The position numbers and the translations under genes are program-made. The notes below the pieces were generated by a model. It had not been told where the DNA came from and searched no databases. It saw only the letters and a list, made by a program, of their open reading frames with translations. Source: an uncultured Alphaproteobacteria bacterium (GTDB taxonomy: Bacteria > Pseudomonadota > Alphaproteobacteria > UBA2966). From it: a stretch of 64,000 nt of DNA. Location: NCBI GenBank assembly GCA_958295725.1, contig OY282368.1:620001-684000 (forward strand). Reading direction: 5' to 3'. Shown here piece by piece: positions 45,823 to 56,017 of this stretch (its first letter is position 1; the number at the start of each line of letters is the position of its first letter).

Positions 45823-46845
45823 ATGAACGTCGAAGCGAGAATCGAGCCGCTCAAGGCGAAGGACTTCGCGTCCGATCAGGAGGTGCGCTGGTGCCCCGGC
45901 TGCGGCGATTACGCCATCATCAAGGCGATGCAGAAGACCTTGGCCGATATCGGCGCCAAGCGGGAGTCGACGGTGTTCGTATCGGGGATCGGCTGCGCCG
46001 CCCGGTTCCCGTACTACATGTCGACTTACGGCTTTCATACGATCCACGGACGCGCGGCGGCCATCTCGACCGGCATCAAGCTCGCCAATCCCGACCTCGA
46101 CGTCTGGGTGGCGTCCGGCGACGGCGATGCCCTGTCCATCGGCGGGAACCATCTTCTCCATGTGCTGCGGCGCAACGTCGACCTGCAGTTCCTGTTGTTC
46201 AACAACGAGATCTACGGCCTGACCAAGGGGCAGTACTCGCCGACTTCGAGAGTCGGCACCCGTTCGCCGTCGACACCCCTGGGATCGGTGGAAAGCCCCG
46301 TCTCGGCCTGCGAGCTGGCGCTCGGCGCCGGCGCCCGGTTCGTCGCCCGGTCCGTCGATACCCAGCAGAAGCATCTGCCCGGAGTCTTCCGCCGGGCGCG
46401 CGAGCATCGGGGAGCCTCGTTCGTCGAGATCCTGCAGAACTGCATCGTGTACAACGACGACGTGTTCGCCGAGTTCACGGCCAAGGACGTCGCTCCCGAC
46501 CGGCAGGTCCACGTGGCGCATGGCGAGCCTCTCGTCTTCGGCGCGGACCGGGACAAGGGTCTGAAGGTCGATCCCGACACCATGTCCCTGGAGGTTGTCG
46601 CCATCGGCGAGGACGGCGTCACCGAGTCCGACGTCATGACGCACGACGAGACCAATCCGACGCTCGCCGGAATGCTCGCGCGCATGCAACCGCCCGAGTA
46701 TCCCGTGGCGCTGGGCGTGCTCTATTGCAATCCGGCGCGGACCTACGACCACGATGTCCTGACGCAAGTGCGGGAAGCCAGGGATCGCGCCCCCGACGCG
46801 AACCTGAATGAATACCTGCGCCGGGGCCACACCTGGACGATCTGA
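45823..46845 (+). CDS. korB: 2-oxoacid:ferredoxin oxidoreductase, beta subunit
   Basis: Thiamine-diphosphate subunit that pairs with the fused gamma-alpha protein. It has 340 residues from ATG 45823. A CPGC cluster lies in VRWCPGCGDYAI. The TPP motif is GDGDALSIGGNHLLHVLRRN followed by FNNEIYGLTKGQYSP. The bacterial two-subunit KorAB form usually lacks its own 8Fe-8S subunit, as here. The start has GGAAGGG upstream, and a longer open frame back to 45793 is only the korA overlap. Confidence 0.93.
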   Translation: MNVEARIEPLKAKDFASDQEVRWCPGCGDYAIIKAMQKTLADIGAKRESTVFVSGIGCAARFPYYMSTYGFHTIHGRAAAISTGIKLANPDLDVWVASGDGDALSIGGNHLLHVLRRNVDLQFLLFNNEIYGLTKGQYSPTSRVGTRSPSTPLGSVESPVSACELALGAGARFVARSVDTQQKHLPGVFRRAREHRGASFVEILQNCIVYNDDVFAEFTAKDVAPDRQVHVAHGEPLVFGADRDKGLKVDPDTMSLEVVAIGEDGVTESDVMTHDETNPTLAGMLARMQPPEYPVALGVLYCNPARTYDHDVLTQVREARDRAPDANLNEYLRRGHTWTI

Positions 46846-46939
46846 CTTCTCGCGGGCCTCGCGCTTCGCGATCGCCCGACGCATCGGCGGCCGCCGTCTT
46901 CGATCGGAATCCCGACCCTACGAGCGAGCACGCTGGGTT

Positions 46940-48241
46940 ATGACGGTATCTGTAGCCATTGTCGGGGCGGGACCCAGCGGGTTCTATACGGCGGACGTCC
47001 TGCTGAAAGCCGGGCGGAGCCATGAAATCGACATCGTCGACCGGATCCCCGCGCCCTACGGGCTGATCCGCTACGGCGTGGCACCGGATCACCAGACGAC
47101 CAAGAACGTGTCGCGCGCCTTCGAGAAGACGGCGACGCAGGGGGAGGTCCGGTATTTCGGCAACGTGGAAATCGGTCGCGATGTCGGCCTGGGCGAACTG
47201 AAATCCCTGTACGATGTCGTCGTCCTGGCGATGGGCGCGCGCCTCGACAAGCGGCTCGGCATCCCCGGCGAGGATCTCGCGGGCGTCCACGGTTCCGTGG
47301 AATTCGTCAACTGGTACAACGGGCATCCCGATTGCCGGAACCTGGACCCCGATCTCGACGTCGCCGATGCCGTGGTCGTCGGCAACGGCAACGTCGCCAT
47401 CGACGTGGCTCGGGTGCTCGTCAAGACGGCCGGGGAGATGGCCCATTCGGATCTGCCGGAGTACGCGGCGCGGGCGATACAGGGATCGCCCCTGACGGAG
47501 GTTCACCTGTGCGGGCGGCGCGGCCCCGTCGAGGCCAAATTCACCAACGTCGAGCTGCGCGAAATGGGGGTGCTGGAGGTCTGCGCGCCGGTCGTCGATC
47601 CCGACATTCTGCCCGAAGAGGTCGCGGGGGACTGGTCGGACCGCGATCGCCGCCTGCGCGAAAGGAACCTCGCGACCTTGCGCGGGTTCGCCGGAACGGA
47701 CCCGGCGGCGAAGGCCAAGCGCGTCCACTTCCGGTTCTTCTCGTCGCCGGTGGAGATCCTGGGGGACGGACGGGTCGAGGCGGTGAGGTTCGAACGGACG
47801 CGGCTGGAGGATGGGCGCACGGTCGGAACCGGGGAGTGCTTCGAGATCCCCTGTGGTCTGGTCGTCGCCGCGATCGGCTCGCGGTCCGAGGCCGTGGATG
47901 GCGCGCCCTTCGATGACGAGCGGGGGGTCGTCGTCAATCGGAACGGCTGGGTCGAGGACAACGTCTATGCCGTGGGCTGGGTCATGCGCGGTTCGACCGG
48001 CGTGATCTCGACCAACCGGAACGACGCTGTCGCGGTGGCGAGCCAGATTGTCGAAAAGGTCCGCGGAGGCGGCAAGCCCGGTCGCGCGGGACTGGAGTCG
48101 CTCCTGGCCGAGCGGCGGGTTCGGCGGGTCGATTTCGACGACTGGAAGTCCATCGAGGCGGCCGAGATCGCCAACGCGCCCGAGGGCGCCCCCCGGCGCA
48201 AGTTCGTCTCCATCGACGAGATGTTGGGGATGCTCTCCTGA
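46940..48241 (+). CDS. Ferredoxin/adrenodoxin-type NADP reductase
   Basis: A 433-residue FAD enzyme that exchanges electrons between NADP(H) and ferredoxin. The FAD motif is VAIVGAGPSGFYTADVL, the adrenodoxin-reductase feature YGVAPDHQTTK follows, and the second nucleotide motif is VVGNGNVAIDVARVL. GRRGPVEAKFTNVELREM and WVMRGSTGVISTNRNDA are diagnostic for the FprA/adrenodoxin reductase group. It lies 94 bp after korB on the same strand, so it could connect ferredoxin from 2-oxoacid oxidation to NADP; that link is an inference from position. Confidence 0.9.
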   Translation: MTVSVAIVGAGPSGFYTADVLLKAGRSHEIDIVDRIPAPYGLIRYGVAPDHQTTKNVSRAFEKTATQGEVRYFGNVEIGRDVGLGELKSLYDVVVLAMGARLDKRLGIPGEDLAGVHGSVEFVNWYNGHPDCRNLDPDLDVADAVVVGNGNVAIDVARVLVKTAGEMAHSDLPEYAARAIQGSPLTEVHLCGRRGPVEAKFTNVELREMGVLEVCAPVVDPDILPEEVAGDWSDRDRRLRERNLATLRGFAGTDPAAKAKRVHFRFFSSPVEILGDGRVEAVRFERTRLEDGRTVGTGECFEIPCGLVVAAIGSRSEAVDGAPFDDERGVVVNRNGWVEDNVYAVGWVMRGSTGVISTNRNDAVAVASQIVEKVRGGGKPGRAGLESLLAERRVRRVDFDDWKSIEAAEIANAPEGAPRRKFVSIDEMLGMLS

Positions 48242-48389
48242 GCGGTGGACCGGCCTCTCCGGGCGGTGTCTCATATGTATTGAACCAGGACAGACACTTG
48301 GCCGGCCGGCGGGCCGGGGATATGGTTCGCGGTGCGCCTTCGGGTCACCCGTCGGGGGGCGCTGAAAACGCGAGGAGCCAGAACAGCCG

Positions 48390-49004
48390 ATGTCGCGACC
48401 GAAACGGATTATCGTTGGAATAAGCGGCGCGTCCGGTACCGTGTTCGGTGTCCGGTTGCTGGAGACGTTGAGGCCCCTCGCGGTCGAAACCCATCTCGTC
48501 ATGAGCCGGTCCGCCGAAGTCACCCTCGCGCACGAGACCGACCGCAAGGTCGCCGACGTCCGGGCGCTCGCCGACGCCTGCCATTCCGTGAAGGACATCG
48601 GGGCGGCCCCGGCCAGCGGTTCCTTCCCGGCGGACGGAATGATCGTCGCGCCGTGTTCCATTCGGTCCATGTCCGAGATCGCCACGGGCGTGACGTCCAA
48701 CCTCTTGACCCGGTCCGCCGACGTGACGCTCAAGGAACGACGACCACTCGTCCTGCTCGTGCGCGAGACGCCGCTTCACACGGGCCACCTCCGCGCCATG
48801 CTGACGCTGAGCGAAATCGGTGCCGTGATCATGCCGCCCGTGCCGGCGTTCTACGCCCGTCCGGAGACGATCGACGACATCGTCGACCACACCGTGGGGC
48901 GTGCGCTGGACCTGTTCGGTATCGACGCCGGGCTGGCGCGGCGTTGGGGAGAGCTTCGGGACGGGGAATCGCCCCCGCTGCATGTCGTCCGGCGCCGCGA
49001 ATAG
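48390..49004 (+). CDS. ubiX: Flavin prenyltransferase
   Basis: Makes prenylated FMN used by UbiD-type decarboxylases. It has 204 residues. The start RPKRIIVGISGASGTVFGV is the family flavin motif. The conserved APCSIRSMSEIATG region and LLVRETPLHTGHLRAM with MPPVPAFYARPET are intact. It normally cooperates with UbiD in ubiquinone synthesis or aromatic acid decarboxylation; no ubiD is present in this window. The ribosome-binding sequence is GAGGAG, upstream of ATG 48390. Confidence 0.95.
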   Translation: MSRPKRIIVGISGASGTVFGVRLLETLRPLAVETHLVMSRSAEVTLAHETDRKVADVRALADACHSVKDIGAAPASGSFPADGMIVAPCSIRSMSEIATGVTSNLLTRSADVTLKERRPLVLLVRETPLHTGHLRAMLTLSEIGAVIMPPVPAFYARPETIDDIVDHTVGRALDLFGIDAGLARRWGELRDGESPPLHVVRRRE

Positions 49005-49240
49005 GCGCACGAGCCGCGGCCCGGGATCCGGAAAAGGCGGCCGTCGTCGGTGCCGGGCGAACCAATCTCACGCCGGCAGTCGGCCGTTCCGGGCGAGCGA
49101 TTCCACGGTCTCCACGTCGCGGTCCCGCATGGTCGCGGCGAGGGTGGGGTGCGTCTTCGTCATGCGCCGGCTTCCGGCTACGCGGACTACGGGGACTACG
49201 GTTATGGTCGGGAGCTTCCGGCAACGCGCCGGCGGGGTCG

Positions 49241-49985
<745 letters not shown>

Positions 49986-49993
<8 letters not shown>

Positions 49994-50954
49994 GGCGGCG
50001 CTCCAGGGCGCGCAGGGCTCCGGCGATGCCGCCCCGGGCGTAGACCGCCACCAGGACCAGCAAGGGGCCGAAGACGATCTGCCAGTGCTCGGTGACGCCC
50101 GAGAGGAACTCCTCGACGAGCACCAGGACGGCGGCGCCGTAAAGCGGGCCGAACAAGGTGCCCATGCCGCCCAGGACGACCATGATGATGAGGTCGCCGG
50201 AGCGCGTCCAGTGCATCATGTCGGGGCTCACGAAGTCCGTGCGGTTGGCGAGCAGCACGCCGGCGACGCCGCAGATCGCGCCGGCTACCGTGAAGGCCAC
50301 GAGCTTGTAACGGTAGACCGGGATGCCGATGGCGGCGAGGCGGCGCTCGTTCGACCGCGCGCCGCGGATCACCAGGCCGAAGCGCGAGGCGACCAGGCGT
50401 TTCGTCCCGTAGAGGGTGGCGAGCAGCAGGGCGAGGACGAGATAGTAGAACCGGGTGTTGTCGTTGATGTCGAGGACGTCGCCGAAATCGCTCCGCATGT
50501 AGAGGGAGAGGCCGTCGTCGGCGCCGTAGACCTCGAGGCCGACGCCGACGAAGTAGAGCATCTGCCCGAAGGCCAGCGTGATCATGATGAAGTAGACGCC
50601 GCGCGTGCGGATGCTGATGGCGCCGATGACCAGCGCCGCGAGGGACGAGGCGGCGATGGCGAGCGGCACGTGCAGGAAGCCGTTGGCCAGCCAGTCGATA
50701 CCGTCCTCGACGGCGTGGAAGGCGCCGATGCCGACGACGTAGGCGCCGATGCCCATGTAGGCGGCGTGGCCGAAGCTCACCATGTTGCCGAAGCCGAGGA
50801 TGAGGTTGAGGCTGATGGCGGCGATGGCGAGAATCATCAACCTGAGACAGAGGCCCAGATAGAAGGGTTCCCGCAGGGCTTCGGTGATCGGCGGCACGAT
50901 GGCGAGTGCCACGATCGACCCGGCGGCCACGGCCGTGCCGACCGGGATGCGCAC
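49986..50954 (-). CDS. ABC transporter permease, LivM-like
   Basis: A 322-residue inner-membrane permease. Hydrophobic segments begin near the N-terminus (MRIPVGTAVAAGSIVALAIV), then LMILAIAAISLNLILGFGNM and VSFGHAAYMGIGAYV, which is typical of LivM. The EAA-like cytoplasmic loop near SNERRLAAIGIPVYRYKL is conserved. The gene lies 3 bp after livH and overlaps the next gene, consistent with one operon. Confidence 0.93.
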
Positions 50955-50957
50955 GGC

Positions 50958-51881
50958 TCAGCGCCCCCGCGGCGGGAACAGGCCCTGGGGACGGATCGCC
51001 AGGATGGCCGCCATGAGGATGTAGATCAGCATTGACGACATGGCCGGACCGGCCGTCTCCGCCGTCTGGTTGGCGAGGAAAAGGCGCAGGAGGTCGGCGA
51101 GGAAGGCCCGTCCGACGGTGTCGATCAGGCCGATCAGGACGGCGGCGACGAAGGCGCCGCGGATCGAGCCGATGCCGCCGATAACGATGACCACGAAGGC
51201 CAGGATCAGGATGGTCTCGCCCATGCCGGTCTGCACGGTGAGGATGGGCGCCGCCATCAGGCCGGCGAGCGCGGCGAGCACCGTGCCGAGGCCGAACACG
51301 AGCGTGTAGAGGAGCTGGATGTCGACGCCCAGCGCGCCCGCCATCTCGCGGTTCGAGGCGCCGGCGCGGATGAGCATTCCGACGCGCGTGTGGCTTACCA
51401 GCGCGTACAGGCCGCCGGCGACGACGAGGCCGACGACGATGATGGCGATGCGGTAGGCGGGGTAGGGGACGCCGGGCAGGAGCTCGACGCTCGTCTCGAG
51501 GAACGCCGGGAGAGGCAGGTCGAGTCCCGCCGGTCCCCAGACGATGCGCGCGAGTTCGTTGAAGAAGAGGATGAGCCCGAAGGTGGCGAGGACCTGGTCG
51601 AGATGGTCCCGGGAGTAGAGCGTGCGCAGCGCCACGACCTCGACGAGGATGCCGAGCAACAGCGCCGCGGGCAGCGCCAGCAGCGCGCCGAGCAGGAACG
51701 AATCCGTCCAGCCGGCGAACGTCGTGGCGAAGTACGCGCCCATCATGTAGAGCGAGCCGTGCGCCAGGTTGACGAGGTCCATGATGCCGAACACCAGCGT
51801 CAGCCCGGCCGCCAACAGGAACAGCAGGATGCCGAGCTGCAGGCCGTTCAGGCACTGCTCGAGGAGGAGGATCCAGTCCAT
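50958..51881 (-). CDS. ABC transporter permease, LivH-like
   Basis: A 307-residue permease with about eight membrane segments. The N-terminal LLEQCLNGLQLGILLFLLAA and VNLAHGSLYMMGAYF are diagnostic for LivH, and GMLIRAGASNREMAGALGVD matches the conserved cytoplasmic loop. It heads the transmembrane part of the operon; a strong hairpin separates it from the binding-protein gene upstream, so expression is likely lower than that of the binding protein. Confidence 0.93.
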   Translation of the reverse strand: MDWILLLEQCLNGLQLGILLFLLAAGLTLVFGIMDLVNLAHGSLYMMGAYFATTFAGWTDSFLLGALLALPAALLLGILVEVVALRTLYSRDHLDQVLATFGLILFFNELARIVWGPAGLDLPLPAFLETSVELLPGVPYPAYRIAIIVVGLVVAGGLYALVSHTRVGMLIRAGASNREMAGALGVDIQLLYTLVFGLGTVLAALAGLMAAPILTVQTGMGETILILAFVVIVIGGIGSIRGAFVAAVLIGLIDTVGRAFLADLLRLFLANQTAETAGPAMSSMLIYILMAAILAIRPQGLFPPRGR

Positions 51882-51948
51882 TTTCCGCTATTGGGTCGCC
51901 CGGCGCCCTTTCCCCCGCGTGGCGCCGCCGCGCGGGTTTCGCAAGAAT

Positions 51949-51973
51949 GGGGCGCTTCTCGGGTAAGCGCCCC
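51949..51973 (-). terminator. Hairpin between the Liv binding-protein and LivH genes
   Basis: GGGGCGCTT at 51949-51957 pairs with AAGCGCCCC at 51965-51973 over a seven-base loop. It lies in the 117-bp gap after the binding-protein gene. There is no clear U-tract, so it may be a partial terminator or an mRNA-stabilising end that favours the binding protein over the permeases. Confidence 0.5.
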
Positions 51974-51998
51974 CGAATCCGCGAAACGCGGACGCGCC

Positions 51999-53168
51999 CT
52001 ACCAGGACATCTTGCAGTCCTTGGCGTAGGTGTCCTGGTGGTTCTCGAGGACCGTCGACACGATCTCGGTCGTGAAGTTCCCGTCCGCGTCCTTGACCAC
52101 GTGGCGCAGGTAGAAGTTCTGGATCGGGAAGTGGTTGTTGCCGTATCTGAACGGGCCCCGCACCGATTCGAAATCGGCCTTGCGCATGGCGGCGCGCATC
52201 CCGTCGCGGTCGCCGAGATCGCCATTCACGGCCTCGACGGCGCTCTTGATCAGGAACACCGTGTCGTAGCTCTGGGCCGCGTAGAAGGAGGGATAGCGCC
52301 CGTACTTCTCGCGGTACCCCGAGACGAACCGTCGGTTGGCCGGGGTATCGAGGTCCGGCGCCCAGAACTGGGTCATCAGGCTGCCCTCGGCCTGGTCCTT
52401 GAGCAGCGGCAGGTTCATCGAGTCCACGGTGAACACCGAGTAGAGCGGCACGGTCCCCTTGAGGCCCGATTGCTGGTACTGCTTGAAGAACTGGGTGCCG
52501 TGCTTGCCGGGATAGAAGACGAAGAGCGCGTCCGGCTTGGCCGCGCGGACCTTGGCCAGCTCGGCCGAGAAGTCGAGCTGGTCCGGGAACCTGGTCAGGT
52601 CCTTGGCGACGATCTCGCCCTTGTAGGTGCGCTCGACGCCGGCCACCATGTTCTTGCCGGCGGCGTAGTTGGGCGCCATGACGTAGAGCGACCCGACGCC
52701 CCGCTGGTTCAGCACCTCGCCCATGGCCATCGGTGTCTGGTCGTTCTGCCACGAGGTCGAGAAGAAGTTCTCGTCGCAGAGCTTGCCGGCGAGCTGCGAG
52801 GGGCCGGCGTTGGAGCTGATCAGGAACGTGTCGGCGTCGACCGCGGTCTTGTAGGACGCGAGCAGCACGTGGCTCCAGATGTAGCCGGCGACGAAGTGCG
52901 CCTTGTCCTTCTGGATCAGTTTCTCGGTCTTCTGCTTGCCGGTCTCCGGCTTGAAGCCGTCGTCCTCGTAGATCACCTCGACGTCGAGGCCGGCCATCTT
53001 GCGGCCGATGTGGTCGAGGCCGAGGTCGACCGCGTCCCGCATGTCGCGGCCGATGACGCCGGCGCCGGTGGTCAACGTGGTGACGAAGCCGATCTTCACC
53101 TTGTCGGCGGCGGCGGGGCTCGCCAGCAGCGCTCCGGCAGCCGCGAGTCCCATGAGTTTACGGAACAT
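51999..53168 (-). CDS. ABC transporter substrate-binding protein, LivK-like (Peripla_BP_6)
   Basis: Periplasmic receptor for the Liv-type importer. It has 389 residues from ATG 53168, with GGAGG upstream. A signal peptide covers about residues 1-21 (MFRKLMGLAAAGALLASPAA, cut after AAA). The fold features VKIGFVTTLTTGAGVIG, then DDGFKPETGKQ and LISSNAGPSQLAG, place it in the receptor family. Ligand identity cannot be read; amino acid, amide or aromatic acid are all possible. It is divergent from the dehydrogenase gene. Confidence 0.92.
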   Translation of the reverse strand: MFRKLMGLAAAGALLASPAAADKVKIGFVTTLTTGAGVIGRDMRDAVDLGLDHIGRKMAGLDVEVIYEDDGFKPETGKQKTEKLIQKDKAHFVAGYIWSHVLLASYKTAVDADTFLISSNAGPSQLAGKLCDENFFSTSWQNDQTPMAMGEVLNQRGVGSLYVMAPNYAAGKNMVAGVERTYKGEIVAKDLTRFPDQLDFSAELAKVRAAKPDALFVFYPGKHGTQFFKQYQQSGLKGTVPLYSVFTVDSMNLPLLKDQAEGSLMTQFWAPDLDTPANRRFVSGYREKYGRYPSFYAAQSYDTVFLIKSAVEAVNGDLGDRDGMRAAMRKADFESVRGPFRYGNNHFPIQNFYLRHVVKDADGNFTTEIVSTVLENHQDTYAKDCKMSW

Positions 53169-53383
53169 CTCCGAGTCCTCCCGTTCTCCCCTAGCCAGTG
53201 ACGCGCCTCGCGCGCCTTCGGCGCATGAGGCGACAGGGATGTTAGCCGATCCCGGGGGAATGCCCAATGGAAGGAATGCCCAAGCCCTTGGCGGGCGAAC
53301 CCCGGTCGGATATCTTGTCTGGCAGCCAGCCGGGGCCAGGGGAATACCTCCGTTGGGGCAACGCAAGGTGGAAGGAGGTTCCG

Positions 53384-53443
53384 ATGCCGAAGATCGTGCC
53401 GTATGCCGGACCGTCGCCGCGGCCGGAGCGAGGCGACCGATGA
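53384..53443 (+). CDS. 19-codon leader ORF coupled to the dehydrogenase gene
   Basis: ATG 53384 follows the very strong GGAAGGAGG. The peptide is MPKIVPYAGPSPRPERGDR, rich in Pro and Arg. Its TGA at 53441-53443 overlaps the ATG of the next gene (ATGA), so ribosomes finishing the leader could reinitiate. It could be a coupling or attenuation peptide, or just an upstream ORF without function. Confidence 0.5.
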   Translation: MPKIVPYAGPSPRPERGDR

Positions 53444-55854
53444 AGACGCACGCGCGTGTCGTCGTCGTCGGCGGGGGCGTCATGGGGGCGGGGATCCTCT
53501 ACCATCTGACCAAGGAGGGGTGGTCGGACGTGGTCCTGGTGGAGAAGGGCGAGCTCACCTCCGGCTCCACGTGGCACGCCGCCGGGCTGGTTCCGCATTT
53601 CATCGCCAGCCTCAACATGGCCAAGGTCCACTACTACGGCTCCCAACTGTACCAACGGCTCGAGGCGGAGACCGGACAGGCGACCGGCTGGCATGGCTGC
53701 GGCGCGATCCGCCTCGCGACCAACCAGGACGAGGCGGACTGGTTTCACTACGTTCAGGGCGTGCTGCGCTGCATCGGCGCGGAGTGCCATCTGATCGGCC
53801 CGTCGGAGATCGCCGACCTCCACCCGCTGCTGGATACCGATGGCGTCGTGCTCGGCGCCTACACGCCGGGCGACGGTCACACCGACCCCGCCGGCAGCAC
53901 GATGGCGATGGCGGCCGGCGCGCGTGCGGGAGGGGCCGAGATCTACCTCCGCAACCGGGTCGTCGACATCGGCCGGCGGGCCGATGGAAACTGGGACGTC
54001 GTCACCGAGCAGGGCACGATCGTCGCCGAGCATGTGGTCAACGCCGCCGGCGGTTTCTCGCCCCAGGTCGGGGCCATGGTCGGCATCGACGTCCCGATCG
54101 TCAACATCGTTCACCAGTACCTGGTGACCGAGAGCCTCGACGCCGTGTCGGCCCTCGACAGGGAGCCGCCGGTGGTTCGCGACCCGCGGGCCTCGTGCTA
54201 CTACCGCCAGGAACGGCAGGGCCTGATCATCGGCCCCTACGAGACCGACGGCGCCCAGCCGTGGGCGCTCGACGGGATCGACTGGTCGTTCGACACCGAG
54301 CTGCTGCCGCCGGATATCGACCGCCTGGTTCCGTGGCTGGAGCTCGCGGCCAAGCGCATTCCGGCGTTCGAGAACGCCGGCATCGCGCGGGTCGTCAGTG
54401 GCCCCATCACCCATACGCCGGACGGCGGGTTCCTGATCGGGCCGGCCCCGGGTCTGCCGAATTTCTGGATGTGCTGCGGTGCCGGCATCGGTATTACCCA
54501 GGGCCCCGGCGCCGGCAAGTATCTGGCGCAGTGGATGGTCCACGGCCAGACCGAGATCAACGTGCGCGAAATGGAGACAAGGCGTTTCGGCGAATGGGCG
54601 GGCAGCGGCTATTGCGTGCCCAAGGCCGTGGACGAGTACCACCGGATGTATCAGACGCATTTTCCGGGTGAATTTCGCGAGCCGGGCCGGCCAGTGAAAA
54701 CCACGCCGGTCCACGGCAGGCTCGCGGCGCGCGGCGCCGTATTCGCCGAAACGTTCGGCTGGGAGCGGGCGAAGTGGTTCGCCGCCCCCGGCGTCGAGGA
54801 GCGTTACAGCTTTCGCCGCACGAACTGGTTCGAGCCGGTGGCCGAGGAATGCAGGGCGGTGCGTGAGCGCGTGGGCGTGGTGGACCTCTCGAGCTTCGCC
54901 AAGTTCGACGTCACCGGTCGCGACGCCGCTGCGTTCCTCGACCGCGTCATCGCCAATCGCGTGCCGCGGCGAGACGGCCGTATCATCCTCGCGCACGCGC
55001 TCACCGAGCTCGGCGGCATCGAGTGCGAGTTCACGGTGACCCGGTTGGGCGAGAACCGCTTCTACCTCCTTTCGGGCGCCGTCGCCCGGATCCACGACCG
55101 CGACTGGCTGGCGCAGCACAGGAACCGGGCCGAGGACGTCGCGGTGGAGGACGTGACCGACGACTACGCCGTCCTGGCGTTGAGCGGCCCGCGCTCGCGA
55201 GAGCTGCTGGCCAGGCTGACCGACGCCGAGCTCGACAACGAGGCTTTTCCATGGTTGTCGGCGCGCGAGATCGAAATCGCGGGAATCCCGACCCGGGCGC
55301 TCAGGGTCTCCTACGCGGGCGAGCTCGGCTGGGAGCTTCACCACCCGATGGCCGACATGGAAGCGCTGTACGACGCCGTGATGGCCGCCGGCGAGGAGTA
55401 CGGCATCGCCGACTTCGGCCTGTACGCCCTGAACTCGCTTCGCATGGAGAAGGCCTACAAGGCCTGGGGGCTGGAGTTGACGACCGAGATCACGCCGGTC
55501 GAGGGCGGTCTGGACCGGTTCGTCGATCTGGACAGCCCGTTCATCGGCCGGGACGCAGTGGCCGGACGTGCCGGCAGGGACACGGGCAGTCGCGTGGTCT
55601 ATCTTTCCGTGGACGCCGTGGACGCCGACGCCCACGGGAACGAGCCGGTCTACGCGAACGACCGCGTCGTGGGCCTCACCACCAGCGGCGCCTACGGGTA
55701 CGCCGCGCGCCAGAGCATCGCCTTCGCCTTCGTCGAGGCGGACTGGTCGGGGTCCGGCACCGGGCTCGAAGTCGAGATCCTGGGCCGCCGGTGCGCCGCC
55801 AGGGTGCTCGACGCGCCGCTGTACGATCCGCTGAACCGGCGGCCGAGAGCGTAG
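53440..55854 (+). CDS. Dimethylglycine/sarcosine dehydrogenase-like FAD enzyme with GcvT domain
   Basis: 804 residues. The N-terminal DAO-type FAD domain has VVVVGGGVMGAGILYHL and the SGSTWHAAG motif, whose His is the covalent FAD site in dimethylglycine dehydrogenases. The C-terminal ~400 residues are a GcvT-like tetrahydrofolate domain: VGVVDLSSFAKFDVTG, ALSGPRSRELLARL, GELGWELHHP. By family it demethylates an N-methylated glycine and hands the one-carbon unit to folate. The glycine-betaine transporter downstream (60981) and the GcvT-like gene next door support methylated-amine catabolism. The exact substrate is not proven. Confidence 0.88.
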   Translation: MKTHARVVVVGGGVMGAGILYHLTKEGWSDVVLVEKGELTSGSTWHAAGLVPHFIASLNMAKVHYYGSQLYQRLEAETGQATGWHGCGAIRLATNQDEADWFHYVQGVLRCIGAECHLIGPSEIADLHPLLDTDGVVLGAYTPGDGHTDPAGSTMAMAAGARAGGAEIYLRNRVVDIGRRADGNWDVVTEQGTIVAEHVVNAAGGFSPQVGAMVGIDVPIVNIVHQYLVTESLDAVSALDREPPVVRDPRASCYYRQERQGLIIGPYETDGAQPWALDGIDWSFDTELLPPDIDRLVPWLELAAKRIPAFENAGIARVVSGPITHTPDGGFLIGPAPGLPNFWMCCGAGIGITQGPGAGKYLAQWMVHGQTEINVREMETRRFGEWAGSGYCVPKAVDEYHRMYQTHFPGEFREPGRPVKTTPVHGRLAARGAVFAETFGWERAKWFAAPGVEERYSFRRTNWFEPVAEECRAVRERVGVVDLSSFAKFDVTGRDAAAFLDRVIANRVPRRDGRIILAHALTELGGIECEFTVTRLGENRFYLLSGAVARIHDRDWLAQHRNRAEDVAVEDVTDDYAVLALSGPRSRELLARLTDAELDNEAFPWLSAREIEIAGIPTRALRVSYAGELGWELHHPMADMEALYDAVMAAGEEYGIADFGLYALNSLRMEKAYKAWGLELTTEITPVEGGLDRFVDLDSPFIGRDAVAGRAGRDTGSRVVYLSVDAVDADAHGNEPVYANDRVVGLTTSGAYGYAARQSIAFAFVEADWSGSGTGLEVEILGRRCAARVLDAPLYDPLNRRPRA

Positions 55855-56017
55855 ATCCGGCCCGCCCCGGACCGGCGAAAAACCCGTCATCCTCTTCCCG
55901 CCGCCACGGCTCGACAAAGACCGTCATGCGGGAACGAATCGTATTGACGGCGGTCGATTCTTGGGACGATGATCGCGCCGTGCGCGAAAGGCGCAGTTGT
56001 GGGGGGAGTGTCCTGGA

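Noticed and set aside
48266..48297. GTGTCT/AGACAC short inverted repeat before ubiX
   Set aside because: Six-base arms are too short to call an insertion-element end or operator.
49068..49163. A 31-codon minus-strand ORF starting MTKTHPTLAATMRDRD
   Set aside because: No ribosome-binding site, no homology recognised, and its size is expected by chance.
53242..55917. An 891-codon open frame antisense to the dehydrogenase gene
   Set aside because: High-GC shadow ORF. The plus-strand protein has complete FAD and GcvT domains.
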